Assembly (NCBI GenBank): GCA_031423755.1
Contig: JANPGC010000174.1
Span: 1 to 62,426 of the forward strand
From: JANMEX01 sp031423755
GTDB lineage: Bacteria > Pseudomonadota > Alphaproteobacteria > Rhizobiales > Rhizobiaceae
Direction: 5' to 3'
Length of the DNA: 62,426 bases
Shown here: positions 43,345-51,525 of the stretch, in pieces
Position numbering within the stretch: position 1 is the stretch's first letter
Layout: every line of letters starts with the position of its first letter
The notes under the pieces: generated by a model
Databases searched by the model: none
Told to the model about the DNA's origin: nothing
The model's input: the letters and a program-made list of their open reading frames with translations, nothing else
Translations under genes and position numbers: made by a program

Positions 43345-43731
43345 TCAGGATCCGCGCAGCCGCGCGTGGATGGCATTTTTCTTCCAGCTCAATGCCGGAT
43401 CGTTTTCGACAAGGTCAACTGAAAGAGCAAAGTGAGGCGTCGCAAACAGCGGCGCGAGCATTTGCGAAAGTGTCGAATGCAATGTCTCTCCGACGCGCTT
43501 CTTTTCCTCAAGCGTACGCCCTGCCCCGATGCGAACAAGCACGGCGAGAAACGCATTCTCCCGCGCTTCGTCTGCAATCGCATAATGATCGCAACGAAGC
43601 GCCCGCACACGCACGGCGCCAAGCTCGAACAGGCCGGTGTCCATCATTGTGGCCTTGGCCGCCTTGCACAGCTCGGCGATATCAACCGTGGCCTCCAGAT
43701 TGGCTGAATATTCCATCGTCAGATGCGGCAA
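43345..43731 (-). CDS. hpaF: 5-carboxymethyl-2-hydroxymuconate delta-isomerase
   Basis: 128 aa, tautomerase superfamily. The catalytic N-terminal proline follows the initiator Met (MPHLTMEYSANLE). Tautomerises 5-carboxymethyl-2-hydroxymuconate to 5-oxopent-3-ene-1,2,5-tricarboxylate. First gene of the hpa operon, 11 nt before hpaE, divergent from hpaR with a TTAACATGTTAA palindrome between. Confidence 0.92.
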   Translation of the reverse strand: MPHLTMEYSANLEATVDIAELCKAAKATMMDTGLFELGAVRVRALRCDHYAIADEARENAFLAVLVRIGAGRTLEEKKRVGETLHSTLSQMLAPLFATPHFALSVDLVENDPALSWKKNAIHARLRGS

Positions 43732-43756
43732 CGCTCTCTCCCCAACCGTTATTTGA

Positions 43757-43768
43757 TTAACATGTTAA
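43757..43768. promoter_or_regulatory. Candidate HpaR operator (TTAACATGTTAA)
   Basis: Perfect 12-bp palindrome in the divergent hpaF-hpaR intergenic region, 26 bp upstream of the hpaF start and 69 bp upstream of the hpaR start. MarR-family HpaR proteins repress hpa operons by binding such palindromes. The flanking ACATGTTAAATATA recurs exactly at 48480-48493. Confidence 0.6.
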
Positions 43769-43836
43769 ATATAAGCGGTTCTGTCAAGCCGATTTTGCCG
43801 TTTGCGATGAGAATCGGAATCTGGAATAAGCGGCCC

Positions 43837-44319
43837 ATGGTTACAGGATCAGATCCCCTCGTTGGCGACAATTCCAACAACGCGCCTGTTGATGGCGTGC
43901 AGCCACGACTGACGCGCCGCTCACTGCCAATTGCTCTGCTTCGTGCGCGTGAATCCGTGATGGCCAAGTTCCGCCCGATGCTTGCCAGACATGACATGAA
44001 CGAACAGCAATGGCGCGTCATCCGCATTCTTGGCGAGGCCGGAGAGTTGGACGCAACGGAACTGGCGGACCGGGCGCTGGTGCTGGCCCCGAGCCTGACC
44101 CGCATGATCAAATCGCTGAAAACCCGCAAGTTGATCACGCTGCGCAAAGACAAGGAGGACGGCCGCCGGACGCTGATTTCAATCACGCCAGCAGCACGGA
44201 AGCTGATCGCAGAAATTTCTCCGGAAAGCATGCAGATCTACCGCGATCTCGAAAAGTCCTTCGGCAAGGACGAAATGGAACGGCTGCTTGATCTGCTCGA
44301 GGCTGTATCGAAGCTTTAG
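43837..44319 (+). CDS. hpaR: MarR-family repressor of homoprotocatechuate degradation
   Basis: 160 aa from ATG 43837; the frame is open back into hpaF, and starts upstream would overlap it, so the first ATG beyond the palindrome with plausible context was chosen (start uncertain by about 10 codons). MarR winged-helix features: QWRVIRILGEAGELDATELA, LAPSLTRMIKSLKTRKLIT and the wing KEDGRRTLISIT. Divergent from the operon it probably represses; effector would be a hydroxyphenylacetate. Ends 2 bp from the convergent reductase gene. Confidence 0.87.
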   Translation: MVTGSDPLVGDNSNNAPVDGVQPRLTRRSLPIALLRARESVMAKFRPMLARHDMNEQQWRVIRILGEAGELDATELADRALVLAPSLTRMIKSLKTRKLITLRKDKEDGRRTLISITPAARKLIAEISPESMQIYRDLEKSFGKDEMERLLDLLEAVSKL

Positions 44320-44321
44320 CA

Positions 44322-45539
44322 TTAGCTTGTCAGGAACGCCTTCAGGCTGAATCCGGACTGTCCGGCCTGTTCACGGGTCAGCACCTTGCCGCTGTCCAGA
44401 AGCTTGCGTGACATGGCAAAAGTAACCGGATCATTGAAACAATCCGCAGCAAGGAACGCTCCGTCACGGAAATAAAGATGCGCCCGCGTCGAGCCGGTGC
44501 CGGATTGAACCAGAATATCATCATAGCCCGTATTCAAGCCGGCAATTTGCAGCTTCATGTCAAACTGGTCCGACCAGAACCACGGTGTGGAGCGGTAGAC
44601 GAGTTCTTGTCCGGTAATATTTGCGGCGGCAACGGCACCTTGGTCATTGGCATTTTGGACCGACTCAAGGCGGATGTGACCGCCTTCATAGGGAAAGCTG
44701 GCGCAGTCACCGACAGCATAGACGCAAGGGTCGGAGGTGCGCATGCAGCTATCAACGACAACACCGTTGCCGATTGAAAGCCCGGCGTTCTCGGCGACGT
44801 GTGTGTTGGGCGAAATGCCGATGCCCACCACCACAAAGTCCGCAGGAACTGTCTCGCCGCCCTCAAGTTCAACGCCGACCGCTGATCCGTTGCTGCCGGC
44901 AATCCGGTCAATATGCACACCCTCGCGAATTGTCACGCCGTGGCCCTGATGCAGGGCGCGCAAATGGTCCGAGGTTTGGCGGGCAGCCACACGTTTGACG
45001 ATGCGGTCGGCCGCTTCCAACACCGTCACCTGCACGCCTTTCTTGGCCGCCTCTGATGCCGCCTCAAGCCCGATATAGCCGCCACCGATAACCACCAGAC
45101 GTCTGCCTTCGACCATCTCGTGCTTGAGCCGATCCGCATCGCCCAGATCGCGCATGGTATGAACGCCCTTGAGCGCACCGCCCCTGTCCGCCGGAAATTG
45201 GCGGGGCGACGCGCCGGTTGCCAGCACGAGTGCGTCGTAGGACAGGTTCTGGCCGGACGAGAGCGAGACTGTCTGGGCCGCGCGGTCAATCGTTGTGGCA
45301 GTCATACCGCGCAGCAAATTGATACTGTTTTCGGCAAACCAGCTTGCAGGTCGCAAAGCGATAGTCTCAAGCGCCGCCTTGCCGGACAGGTAAGCCTTGG
45401 AGAGAACCGGGCGCTGGTATGGATGGGCATCCTCTGCGCTGACGACGGTGATTTGGGCCAATGGATCTAGCGCGCGCAACCTGGCGGCAGCGGCAATGCC
45501 GCCGTGGCTTGCTCCAACAATGACCGTATGGCGCGCCAT
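44322..45539 (-). CDS. FAD/NAD-dependent ferredoxin reductase of the P450 system
   Basis: 405 aa from ATG 45539 (AAGG upstream). Putidaredoxin-reductase type: N-terminal FAD Rossmann motif VIVGASHGGIAAAARLRAL, NAD-binding GRRLVVIGGGYIGLEAA, and the FAD-contacting DPCVYAVGDCASFP. C-terminal reductase domain continues to residue 405. Four nt after the ferredoxin gene, and in the same operon as the P450. Passes electrons from NADH to the 2Fe-2S ferredoxin. Confidence 0.9.
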   Translation of the reverse strand: MARHTVIVGASHGGIAAAARLRALDPLAQITVVSAEDAHPYQRPVLSKAYLSGKAALETIALRPASWFAENSINLLRGMTATTIDRAAQTVSLSSGQNLSYDALVLATGASPRQFPADRGGALKGVHTMRDLGDADRLKHEMVEGRRLVVIGGGYIGLEAASEAAKKGVQVTVLEAADRIVKRVAARQTSDHLRALHQGHGVTIREGVHIDRIAGSNGSAVGVELEGGETVPADFVVVGIGISPNTHVAENAGLSIGNGVVVDSCMRTSDPCVYAVGDCASFPYEGGHIRLESVQNANDQGAVAAANITGQELVYRSTPWFWSDQFDMKLQIAGLNTGYDDILVQSGTGSTRAHLYFRDGAFLAADCFNDPVTFAMSRKLLDSGKVLTREQAGQSGFSLKAFLTS

Positions 45540-45543
45540 CAAA

Positions 45544-45864
45544 TCAGCCTTGAGGAACGATGAGTACGAGGCCATCCAGCGCCGGAGAGACGATGACCTG
45601 GCAGCTCAAGCGGCTGAACTCCGTCTTCGGGGCTTCCGTGATTTCAAGCATCGCATCCTCAATGTCGCCTGGCTTTCCTGCGCGGTCGGTCCAGTCTTCA
45701 TCGACATAGACATGACACGTTGCGCAAGAAAGGCACCCGCCGCATTCGCCGACAACGCCGGCGACATTGTTGGCCACTGCGGCGTTCATCAGGTTCATTC
45801 CGTCAGCAACTTCGGCGCTGATTATCGAACCGTTCGCCAGGTTCCAGGTGATCTTGGCCATCAT
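45544..45864 (-). CDS. 2Fe-2S ferredoxin (adrenodoxin/putidaredoxin type)
   Basis: 106 aa from ATG 45864 (GGAAC before it); the next codon is also ATG. The cluster ligands form C-x5-C-x2-C followed by a distant Cys: GECGGCLSCATCHVYVD, then SRLSCQVIV. An extra Cys inside the loop (CGGC) is unusual. Lies between the GS-like gene (16-nt gap) and the reductase. It is the expected electron carrier to the P450. Confidence 0.92.
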   Translation of the reverse strand: MMAKITWNLANGSIISAEVADGMNLMNAAVANNVAGVVGECGGCLSCATCHVYVDEDWTDRAGKPGDIEDAMLEITEAPKTEFSRLSCQVIVSPALDGLVLIVPQG

Positions 45865-45880
45865 GTTTGTTCCGAATCTG

Positions 45881-47155
45881 TCAGATGTAATGGATGTAGA
45901 AGTCGCGCAGCGCGTCGCCTTCCAGCTGGGATGTCTTTTCGATTTCGTCGCGCTTGATGAAGACATGATTTTCACAAAGCAGCCGACCGACGGCCTCCAT
46001 CAGGGCGCCATCTGCCTCCAGCGCATCGAGTGCGCCGCCCAGCGTTTCAGTAACGCCATCAACGGCTTCGTGTTCGGTCAGGCAATTGGCTGTTTCCATC
46101 GGTGGCAGCGGATATTTGTTGACGAAACCCAGCCGCGCCGCCTGCAGCGTCGTCGCCACCAGCGTATAGGGATTGGACGCGCCATCGCCCATCCGGTGCT
46201 CGATGCGCGCCTTGGGACCGCGTTCGGCGGAGATCCGCGTGGTGACGCCGCGATGGTCACCGCCCCAGTTGCGCCAGTAGCCGGACAGCGATGATGGTTT
46301 GAGGCGCTGGTAGGAGTTGACCGTCGGCGCAACCAGCGCTGCCATCGCCTGATGATGGTGCATGAGCCCGGCAATGCAGCCCTGCGCCACCGGGCTCAGA
46401 CTATCCGGTTCGCCAACCGCATTGTTGCCGTGCTCGTCCTTGAATGAGAAGTTCACGTGCAGCCCGCTGCCACCTTTGGACAGGATGGGTTTGGGCATGA
46501 ATGTCAGCACAATTCCGAATTCCAACGCCGTTTCCCGTGCCAATTGGCGGAACAGGAAAATGTCATCCACGGCCTTCAGGGCACGGTCATAGGTCAGCGT
46601 AAACTCGTATTGCGGCGTGTCAAACTCGGAGGTCATGGAGTCGATGGCAAAGCCGAGCGCCGTGGCCCGCTCCCATATCTCGTCCATGAACCCGCGCGGA
46701 TCAGCAAATGGGCCGGTGGCGTAGACATAGCCTTTGGGCGTCTCATATGGCACGAGCTTGCCGTCATCGTCGTGCTGGAAGGCGAAGCACTCCAGCTCCA
46801 GCCCGATCATCGGGTCAAATCCAATCGTATTCCAATCGCTGATCGCCTTCTTCAGCGCCTGACGCCCGCACGCGCCGAACGGCTGGCCTTCTTCATAGAG
46901 ATCACCGACGACGATCCTGGTGTTGTCTTCCCAGCCGTCGCGCACATCCGCGCCAAGGTAGCGCACTTCCAAGTCTGGCAGGCCTTCCAGAACCTTGGAG
47001 CCCGGCGACGGGATGAGATCCCTGTCGTAGGTCACTCCAAAGGTGCTCTGGCAAACGCGCGTGCTGTTCGTGCCAATTTTTGAGGCGGGCAGATACTTTC
47101 CGCGCGCCAGATTCAAATGGTCACAGAACAAGACCCGCAATCGTTCGTTGGACAT
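45881..47155 (-). CDS. Glutamine-synthetase-like gamma-glutamyl ligase (PuuA-related)
   Basis: 424 aa from ATG 47155 (GGAGGGG Shine-Dalgarno). GS catalytic core: metal-binding Glu120 and Glu122 in IGLELECFAF, Glu177/Glu184 in TSEFDTPQYEFTL, NSYQRLKPSS and RIEHRMGDGASNPY. At the GSGxHxHxS site the sequence is GGSGLHVNFSF, with Asn235 in place of the second His. Shorter than housekeeping GlnA (about 470 aa) and without its adenylylation-loop context. Located between P450 and ferredoxin genes and next to a GATase-like hydrolase; it probably gamma-glutamylates an amine substrate rather than making glutamine. Confidence 0.82.
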   Translation of the reverse strand: MSNERLRVLFCDHLNLARGKYLPASKIGTNSTRVCQSTFGVTYDRDLIPSPGSKVLEGLPDLEVRYLGADVRDGWEDNTRIVVGDLYEEGQPFGACGRQALKKAISDWNTIGFDPMIGLELECFAFQHDDDGKLVPYETPKGYVYATGPFADPRGFMDEIWERATALGFAIDSMTSEFDTPQYEFTLTYDRALKAVDDIFLFRQLARETALEFGIVLTFMPKPILSKGGSGLHVNFSFKDEHGNNAVGEPDSLSPVAQGCIAGLMHHHQAMAALVAPTVNSYQRLKPSSLSGYWRNWGGDHRGVTTRISAERGPKARIEHRMGDGASNPYTLVATTLQAARLGFVNKYPLPPMETANCLTEHEAVDGVTETLGGALDALEADGALMEAVGRLLCENHVFIKRDEIEKTSQLEGDALRDFYIHYI

Positions 47156-47177
47156 CGCTACCCCTCCCACAGTCTAT

Positions 47178-48440
47178 TCAATTCAGCTCAATCTTGACCG
47201 GCATGCTCTTGATGCCGCCGACAAAATTGGAGCGCAGATAATGCTGTTCGCCGGTCTGCTTGATCGATTTGACCCGCTTGGCGAATTCCTGAAACAACAG
47301 CCGGATTTCAAGTCGTGCCAGCCACATGCCGAGGCACACATGCGCCCCGCCCTGCCCGAAAGCCACGTGCCGGTTTGGCGAGCGGCGGAAATCCACCTTG
47401 AATGGATTGTCGAACACCGCTTCATCTCGGTTCCCGGACACAAACCACAAAAGCACCTTGTCGCCCTCGCGCAGTGTTTTGCCATGCAGCTCGTGATCGC
47501 GCGTCACCGTGCGGCGGAAATACATGGCAGGCGACGCCCAGCGGATCACTTCGTCCGGCATGGTGTCCCAGATGGTTTCATCATTGCCCTGAAGGTCTTC
47601 CAGCAATCCCGGCTGGTTGGCGAGCGCCTGCAATCCGGCTGCGATCGAATAGCGCGTCGTGTCGTTGCCCGCCGCCACCAGTAGGCAGAAGAAATTGCGG
47701 AACTCTTCCTCGGAAATCACATTGCCTAGGGAATCCGGCTGCATGATCAGATTGAGCACGCCTGTCGTGTCGCCCTTGCGCCGCTTGTCTGCCATCAGCT
47801 TCTTTGCGTAGTCGAAAAGGTCCGCGCCAGCCGGCGAGCGGAACGGCATCAGCCGGTAGGCATCCGTGTCAGCCTTGTCGAGCACATGGTCGGTGAAGTC
47901 GGAATCCGTGTTTGCGATGAGCGCGTCGCCCTTTTCGACCAGCCAGTTCAAATCCTCGTCCGGCGTGCCCATGATCTGCCCAAGCATCCGCATCGGCAAT
48001 TGCCGCGCCAGACTTTTGACCGCATCGAATTCGCCAAGCGGTAGAACGTCGTCGAGTATCTCGTCGCATAGCTGGCGGATTTGCGTTTCAAACAGCGCGA
48101 CGACCGGCTTGGAAAATGCCTTGGCAACCAGAATGCGCATGCGGGTATGGTCTGGCGGATCGGTTTCCTGAAAGGTCCGCCGCGCCAGATATTCCTCGTA
48201 GGTCTGGTCTTCCATGCGAATGCCGTGCGCCGAGGAATAGAGCGCATTGTTGCGGTTGCACTCGTGGATGTCTTCGTTGCGCGTGATCGACCAGAAGCCC
48301 TGTCCCGCCGGATAGTCGCACCAGGCAACCGGTTCCTCGCTTCTCAGCCGTGCAAACGTGTTGTGCGGCGCACCGGACACGAACGCATCGTGGCTCGAGA
48401 GATCGGCGTGGCCGTCGTCATTGGGAACCCAGACCGTCAC
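47178..48440 (-). CDS. Cytochrome P450
   Basis: 420 aa using GTG 48440, which has GAGGAG 8 nt upstream; the longer TTG start overlaps that Shine-Dalgarno. Soluble bacterial class I P450: ETDPPDHTRMR (C-helix region), I-helix oxygen-activation motif LVAAGNDTTRYS, ExxR as EVIRW, haem-binding loop HVAFGQGGAHVCLG with proximal Cys369. Electrons come from the ferredoxin and reductase in the same operon. With the GS-like ligase between them, the substrate may be an amine or its gamma-glutamyl amide. CYP family not assigned. Confidence 0.92.
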   Translation of the reverse strand: MTVWVPNDDGHADLSSHDAFVSGAPHNTFARLRSEEPVAWCDYPAGQGFWSITRNEDIHECNRNNALYSSAHGIRMEDQTYEEYLARRTFQETDPPDHTRMRILVAKAFSKPVVALFETQIRQLCDEILDDVLPLGEFDAVKSLARQLPMRMLGQIMGTPDEDLNWLVEKGDALIANTDSDFTDHVLDKADTDAYRLMPFRSPAGADLFDYAKKLMADKRRKGDTTGVLNLIMQPDSLGNVISEEEFRNFFCLLVAAGNDTTRYSIAAGLQALANQPGLLEDLQGNDETIWDTMPDEVIRWASPAMYFRRTVTRDHELHGKTLREGDKVLLWFVSGNRDEAVFDNPFKVDFRRSPNRHVAFGQGGAHVCLGMWLARLEIRLLFQEFAKRVKSIKQTGEQHYLRSNFVGGIKSMPVKIELN

Positions 48441-48478
48441 GAACTTTCTCCTCAAAAACTTCGTTGCAAAATGTAGAA

Positions 48479-48498
48479 CACATGTTAAATATATTTAC
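48479..48498. promoter_or_regulatory. AT-rich palindromic region between P450 and GATase genes
   Basis: Contains CACATGTTAA (48479-48488) and the 12-bp palindrome TAAATATATTTA (48486-48497). ACATGTTAAATATA (48480-48493) is identical to the hpaR operator flank at 43760-43773. Sits in the 112-bp divergent promoter region, so it could control both the P450 operon and the hydrolase gene. Confidence 0.45.
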
Positions 48499-48552
48499 AA
48501 GCCTCATTTGCACACATATAAAATATTCCTGCATGCACAATTGGAGAAAGTC

Positions 48553-49269
48553 ATGAAACGACGCATTGGAATTCTGCTGACCTGCGTCGACGATTCGGAA
48601 TTCGCCAAGCGCTTCCCGGACGACGGCGAAAAGTTCCGCCGTCTGTTGCAGCCGCTGCGGCCGGAATGGAAATTTGTGACGGTGCCGGTCAAGGATGGTG
48701 TGTTTCCTGAACAAGCCAGTGATTTTGACGGCTATATTATCACCGGCAGTCCGGTTTCGGTGAATGCAAATTCCAAATGGATCAAGCAGCTGTTTGGCTT
48801 CATCCGCGAGCTGGACGCCAAGAAAGTTCCGACGTTCGGCGCCTGCTTCGGACATCAGGCTATTGCCATGGCGCTGGGTGGCACAGTCGAAAAATCAGAT
48901 AAGGGTTGGGGACTGGGCACGGCCAAAACCGAGTTCGACAACTTCGCCCCTTGGATGGAGCCGCAACAGAAGAAGATGACGCTGTTCGCGGCGCATGAGG
49001 ACCAAGTGACGACGCTGCCGAAAGACGCCGTGGTTTTGGGTGGCAGCGAATTCTGTCCCTATGGGTCCTACCGCATCGGTTCGCACATTTTTACCACTGA
49101 ATATCACCCTGAGATGACGCAGGAGTTTGTATCGGCGCTTTTGGATGAGCTTGAATCCGGGCTTGACGTTGAGACGATTGCCGCAAGTCGCCGATCCCTG
49201 AGCGCGCCGGCGGAAGGTCCGGCATTTGCACAGTGGATCGTTAATTTTCTCGATAAATCAGCTTGTTAG
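48553..49269 (+). CDS. Class I glutamine amidotransferase-like hydrolase (GuaA N-terminal/PuuD-like role)
   Basis: 238 aa from ATG 48553 (TGGAGA Shine-Dalgarno); the upstream open frame is non-coding. Free-standing GATase1 domain with full triad: Cys98 in FGACFGHQAIA, His185 and Glu187 in TTEYHPEM. No synthetase domain attached. Divergent from the P450-GS operon, so it probably hydrolyses a gamma-glutamyl amide, releasing glutamate after oxidation (the PuuD job). Aniline-degradation clusters pair a GS-like and a GATase-like protein in the same way. Stop codon region overlaps the convergent GntR gene by 12 bp. Confidence 0.82.
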   Translation: MKRRIGILLTCVDDSEFAKRFPDDGEKFRRLLQPLRPEWKFVTVPVKDGVFPEQASDFDGYIITGSPVSVNANSKWIKQLFGFIRELDAKKVPTFGACFGHQAIAMALGGTVEKSDKGWGLGTAKTEFDNFAPWMEPQQKKMTLFAAHEDQVTTLPKDAVVLGGSEFCPYGSYRIGSHIFTTEYHPEMTQEFVSALLDELESGLDVETIAASRRSLSAPAEGPAFAQWIVNFLDKSAC

Positions 49270-49929
49270 ATGACGAGACTTTGACAGCATGGCGATGAGG
49301 TCCATGGCGGTCACACTGTCAAAGGTCACATGCTTGACCATGGCTTCCTCTGCACCCGTTACGTCCCGGTCCACAATCAGCGCGGCGATTTTGCTGTGCT
49401 CGATTGCTGACTGCGGAATGCTGCCCTTGTAGGCATAGCGGGCGCGATAGTAGGCGAGGAGCTTGCGGCCATTGGTGCGGATCATCTCCATCAAAAACGG
49501 ATTGTGCGCGGCAAGGCCGACAGTTTTGTGGAAGGCCAGATTGTGCTGATAGTAGGCATTGGGCATGGTGTCAGCGAGCGTTGCCACATGGTGATCGCAA
49601 GCAGCGCAGGCGCGTTCCAGCGCGGCAGCGTCATCGACGGAAAGGCGGCGCGCAGCCAATGCCGCGGCGTGGCCCTCGAGCTTGGCATGGACTTCGAGAA
49701 TGGCGAGGAATTCCTCCAGCGTCGGCTGAAACACTTCCGCCCCGCCACGGGCCTTGCGCCGCAAAATACCAACCGCATCAAGTTGCAGCAGCGCTTCGCG
49801 CACAGGCGTTCTGGAGAGGCCAAATTCGCTGACCAGCGCCTTCTCCTCCAGCACATCGCCGGGCGACAGCGTGCCGTCTTCGATGCGTTTGACGATGTGC
49901 TCAACGATCATGTCAGTTTGATTGCTCAT
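49258..49929 (-). CDS. GntR-family (FCD subfamily) transcriptional regulator
   Basis: 223 aa. N-terminal winged helix (VEHIVKRIEDGTLSPGD, then LSRTPVREALLQLDAVGIL), C-terminal FCD all-helical effector domain with YYQHNLAFHKTVGLAAHNPF (metal-site His pattern). Located downstream of the PuuC-like dehydrogenase gene on the same strand, with a 12-bp-arm inverted repeat just upstream. Likely controls the permease/dehydrogenase genes or the P450/GATase genes. Confidence 0.88.
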   Translation of the reverse strand: MSNQTDMIVEHIVKRIEDGTLSPGDVLEEKALVSEFGLSRTPVREALLQLDAVGILRRKARGGAEVFQPTLEEFLAILEVHAKLEGHAAALAARRLSVDDAAALERACAACDHHVATLADTMPNAYYQHNLAFHKTVGLAAHNPFLMEMIRTNGRKLLAYYRARYAYKGSIPQSAIEHSKIAALIVDRDVTGAEEAMVKHVTFDSVTAMDLIAMLSKSRHLTS

Positions 49930-49938
49930 GCTGCATCA

Positions 49939-49971
49939 TATGTATTTTCAACATGCTTGTGAATATACATA
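49939..49971. promoter_or_regulatory. Inverted repeat upstream of the GntR gene (candidate operator)
   Basis: Arms TATGTATTTTCA (49939-49950) and TGAATATACATA (49960-49971) pair at 11 of 12 positions around a 9-nt centre. It begins 10 bp before the GntR ATG, so autoregulation is likely. The AT-rich character contrasts with the GC-rich surroundings. Confidence 0.55.
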
Positions 49972-49979
49972 CTTTCCGG

Positions 49980-51464
49980 TCAGAGCTGTATCCACGCCGT
50001 TTTCAGGTCGGAAAACTTGTCCAGCGCATGCAGCGACTTGTCATGGCCATTGCCGGATTGACCGACGCCGCCGAGCGGCACCGTGTTGTCCGACCCGCCG
50101 TAGGTGTTCACATGCACCACCCCTGCGCGGATGTTGCGCACCATGCGGTGTGCCTTGGAAAGGTTTGACGTCCAAACCGCTGAAGCCAATCCATAGACTG
50201 TAGAATTGGCAATCCGCACCGCATCCGCCTCGTCCTTGAACTTCATCACGCCCAGCACCGGTCCGAACACTTCCTCTTGAGCCAGATGCATCTTCGGCTC
50301 AATGCCGGAAAAGACGGTCGGCGACATGTAGAAACCACCGGTCTCCTCAAGAATGCGCTTGCCGCCGGTCTGCAAAAATCCGACTTCCACTTCGGCGCGA
50401 TGGACGAATTCCAGATCTTTTTCCAACTGGTCCAGACTGGTCACCGCACCGGCTTCGGTGCTGAGATCAAGCGGGTCGCCAACTTTGATCTTCGATGCGA
50501 TGGAAGAAACCCTGGCCACAAACTCGTCATGGATGCTCTCTTCCACCAACAGCCGCGATCCTGCCACACACACCTGCCCGGAATTGCGGAAGATGCCATA
50601 GGCGGAAATCTTCGCGGCTTGGTCCAAGTCGGGCGCGTCGGCGAAGACAACGTTTGGAGACTTGCCGCCAAGTTCGAGATAGCAGCGCTTCATGTTTGAG
50701 CGGGCGGAATATTCCATCAGCTTGCGGCCGACAAAGCCGGACCCCGTGAACGCCATCACGTCGACATCCATGTGGAGGCCGAGCGCCTCACCGCAGACCG
50801 AGCCTTTGCCCGTGACGACATTCAATACTCCGTCCGGAAGCCCTGCTTCTGAACACAGTTCTGTCAAACGCAACAATGACAGCGAAGCGGCTTCGGCAGG
50901 TTTCAGCACCACAGAATTTCCAGCCGCAAGCGCTGGTGCAATTTTCCAGGAGCCGATCATCATCGGAAAATTCCACGGCACAATTGCCGCGACGACGCCA
51001 ACAGGTTCGCGGTGGATCAGGCCGAGTATATTGGGCGCAGTCGGGGCGATTTCTCCATAAACCTTGTCGATGGCTTCAGCATAATAGCGGAACGTGCCCG
51101 CTGCACTGCCCGGCTCTGCCTTCAGCGCCATGGAAATTTCCGTACCATTGTCGCGTACGCCAAGCACCGCGAGTTCAACCGCATGCTTCTCGATCAGGTC
51201 GGCGATGCGGTGCATCACCCTTTTGCGTTCGGCAGGCGCCGCGCGCGACCAGACGCCGCTGTCGAATGCCTTGCGTGCGGCAGCAACTGCACGATCCGCG
51301 TCCGCCGCTGATGCGCGGGCGATACTGGTGAACACCTTGCCATCAATAGGCGAAATGACATCCAGTCTGCCTCCGTCTTCAGCCTTGGACCAAGCGCCGT
51401 CGATGAACAGGTCGCGCCCGGATACGGGCAGCACGCGCAGGCGATCGATTTCGGATTGACTCAT
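49980..51464 (-). CDS. Aldehyde dehydrogenase, PuuC-like
   Basis: 494 aa from ATG 51464 (GAGGAC Shine-Dalgarno). ALDH motifs: ELGGKSPNVVFADAP (Glu base), RNSGQVCVAGSRLLVEESIH (catalytic Cys). The C-terminus QSGNGHDKSLHALDKFSDLK strongly resembles the gamma-glutamyl-gamma-aminobutyraldehyde dehydrogenase PuuC. It would oxidise an amino- or aryl-acetaldehyde made by the amine-catabolic enzymes nearby. Lies 61 nt after the permease gene on the same strand. Confidence 0.88.
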   Translation of the reverse strand: MSQSEIDRLRVLPVSGRDLFIDGAWSKAEDGGRLDVISPIDGKVFTSIARASAADADRAVAAARKAFDSGVWSRAAPAERKRVMHRIADLIEKHAVELAVLGVRDNGTEISMALKAEPGSAAGTFRYYAEAIDKVYGEIAPTAPNILGLIHREPVGVVAAIVPWNFPMMIGSWKIAPALAAGNSVVLKPAEAASLSLLRLTELCSEAGLPDGVLNVVTGKGSVCGEALGLHMDVDVMAFTGSGFVGRKLMEYSARSNMKRCYLELGGKSPNVVFADAPDLDQAAKISAYGIFRNSGQVCVAGSRLLVEESIHDEFVARVSSIASKIKVGDPLDLSTEAGAVTSLDQLEKDLEFVHRAEVEVGFLQTGGKRILEETGGFYMSPTVFSGIEPKMHLAQEEVFGPVLGVMKFKDEADAVRIANSTVYGLASAVWTSNLSKAHRMVRNIRAGVVHVNTYGGSDNTVPLGGVGQSGNGHDKSLHALDKFSDLKTAWIQL

Positions 51465-51525
51465 TTTGTCCTCGTTTGAAATGGCAAGGGCGGCAGTCTC
51501 CCGCCGCCCTCGATAGCTCAATGTA

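Noticed and set aside
45881..47155. Housekeeping glutamine synthetase GlnA
   Set aside because: Too short, operon with P450 and ferredoxin, altered His-x-Asn motif and nearby GATase hydrolase favour a gamma-glutamyl ligase.
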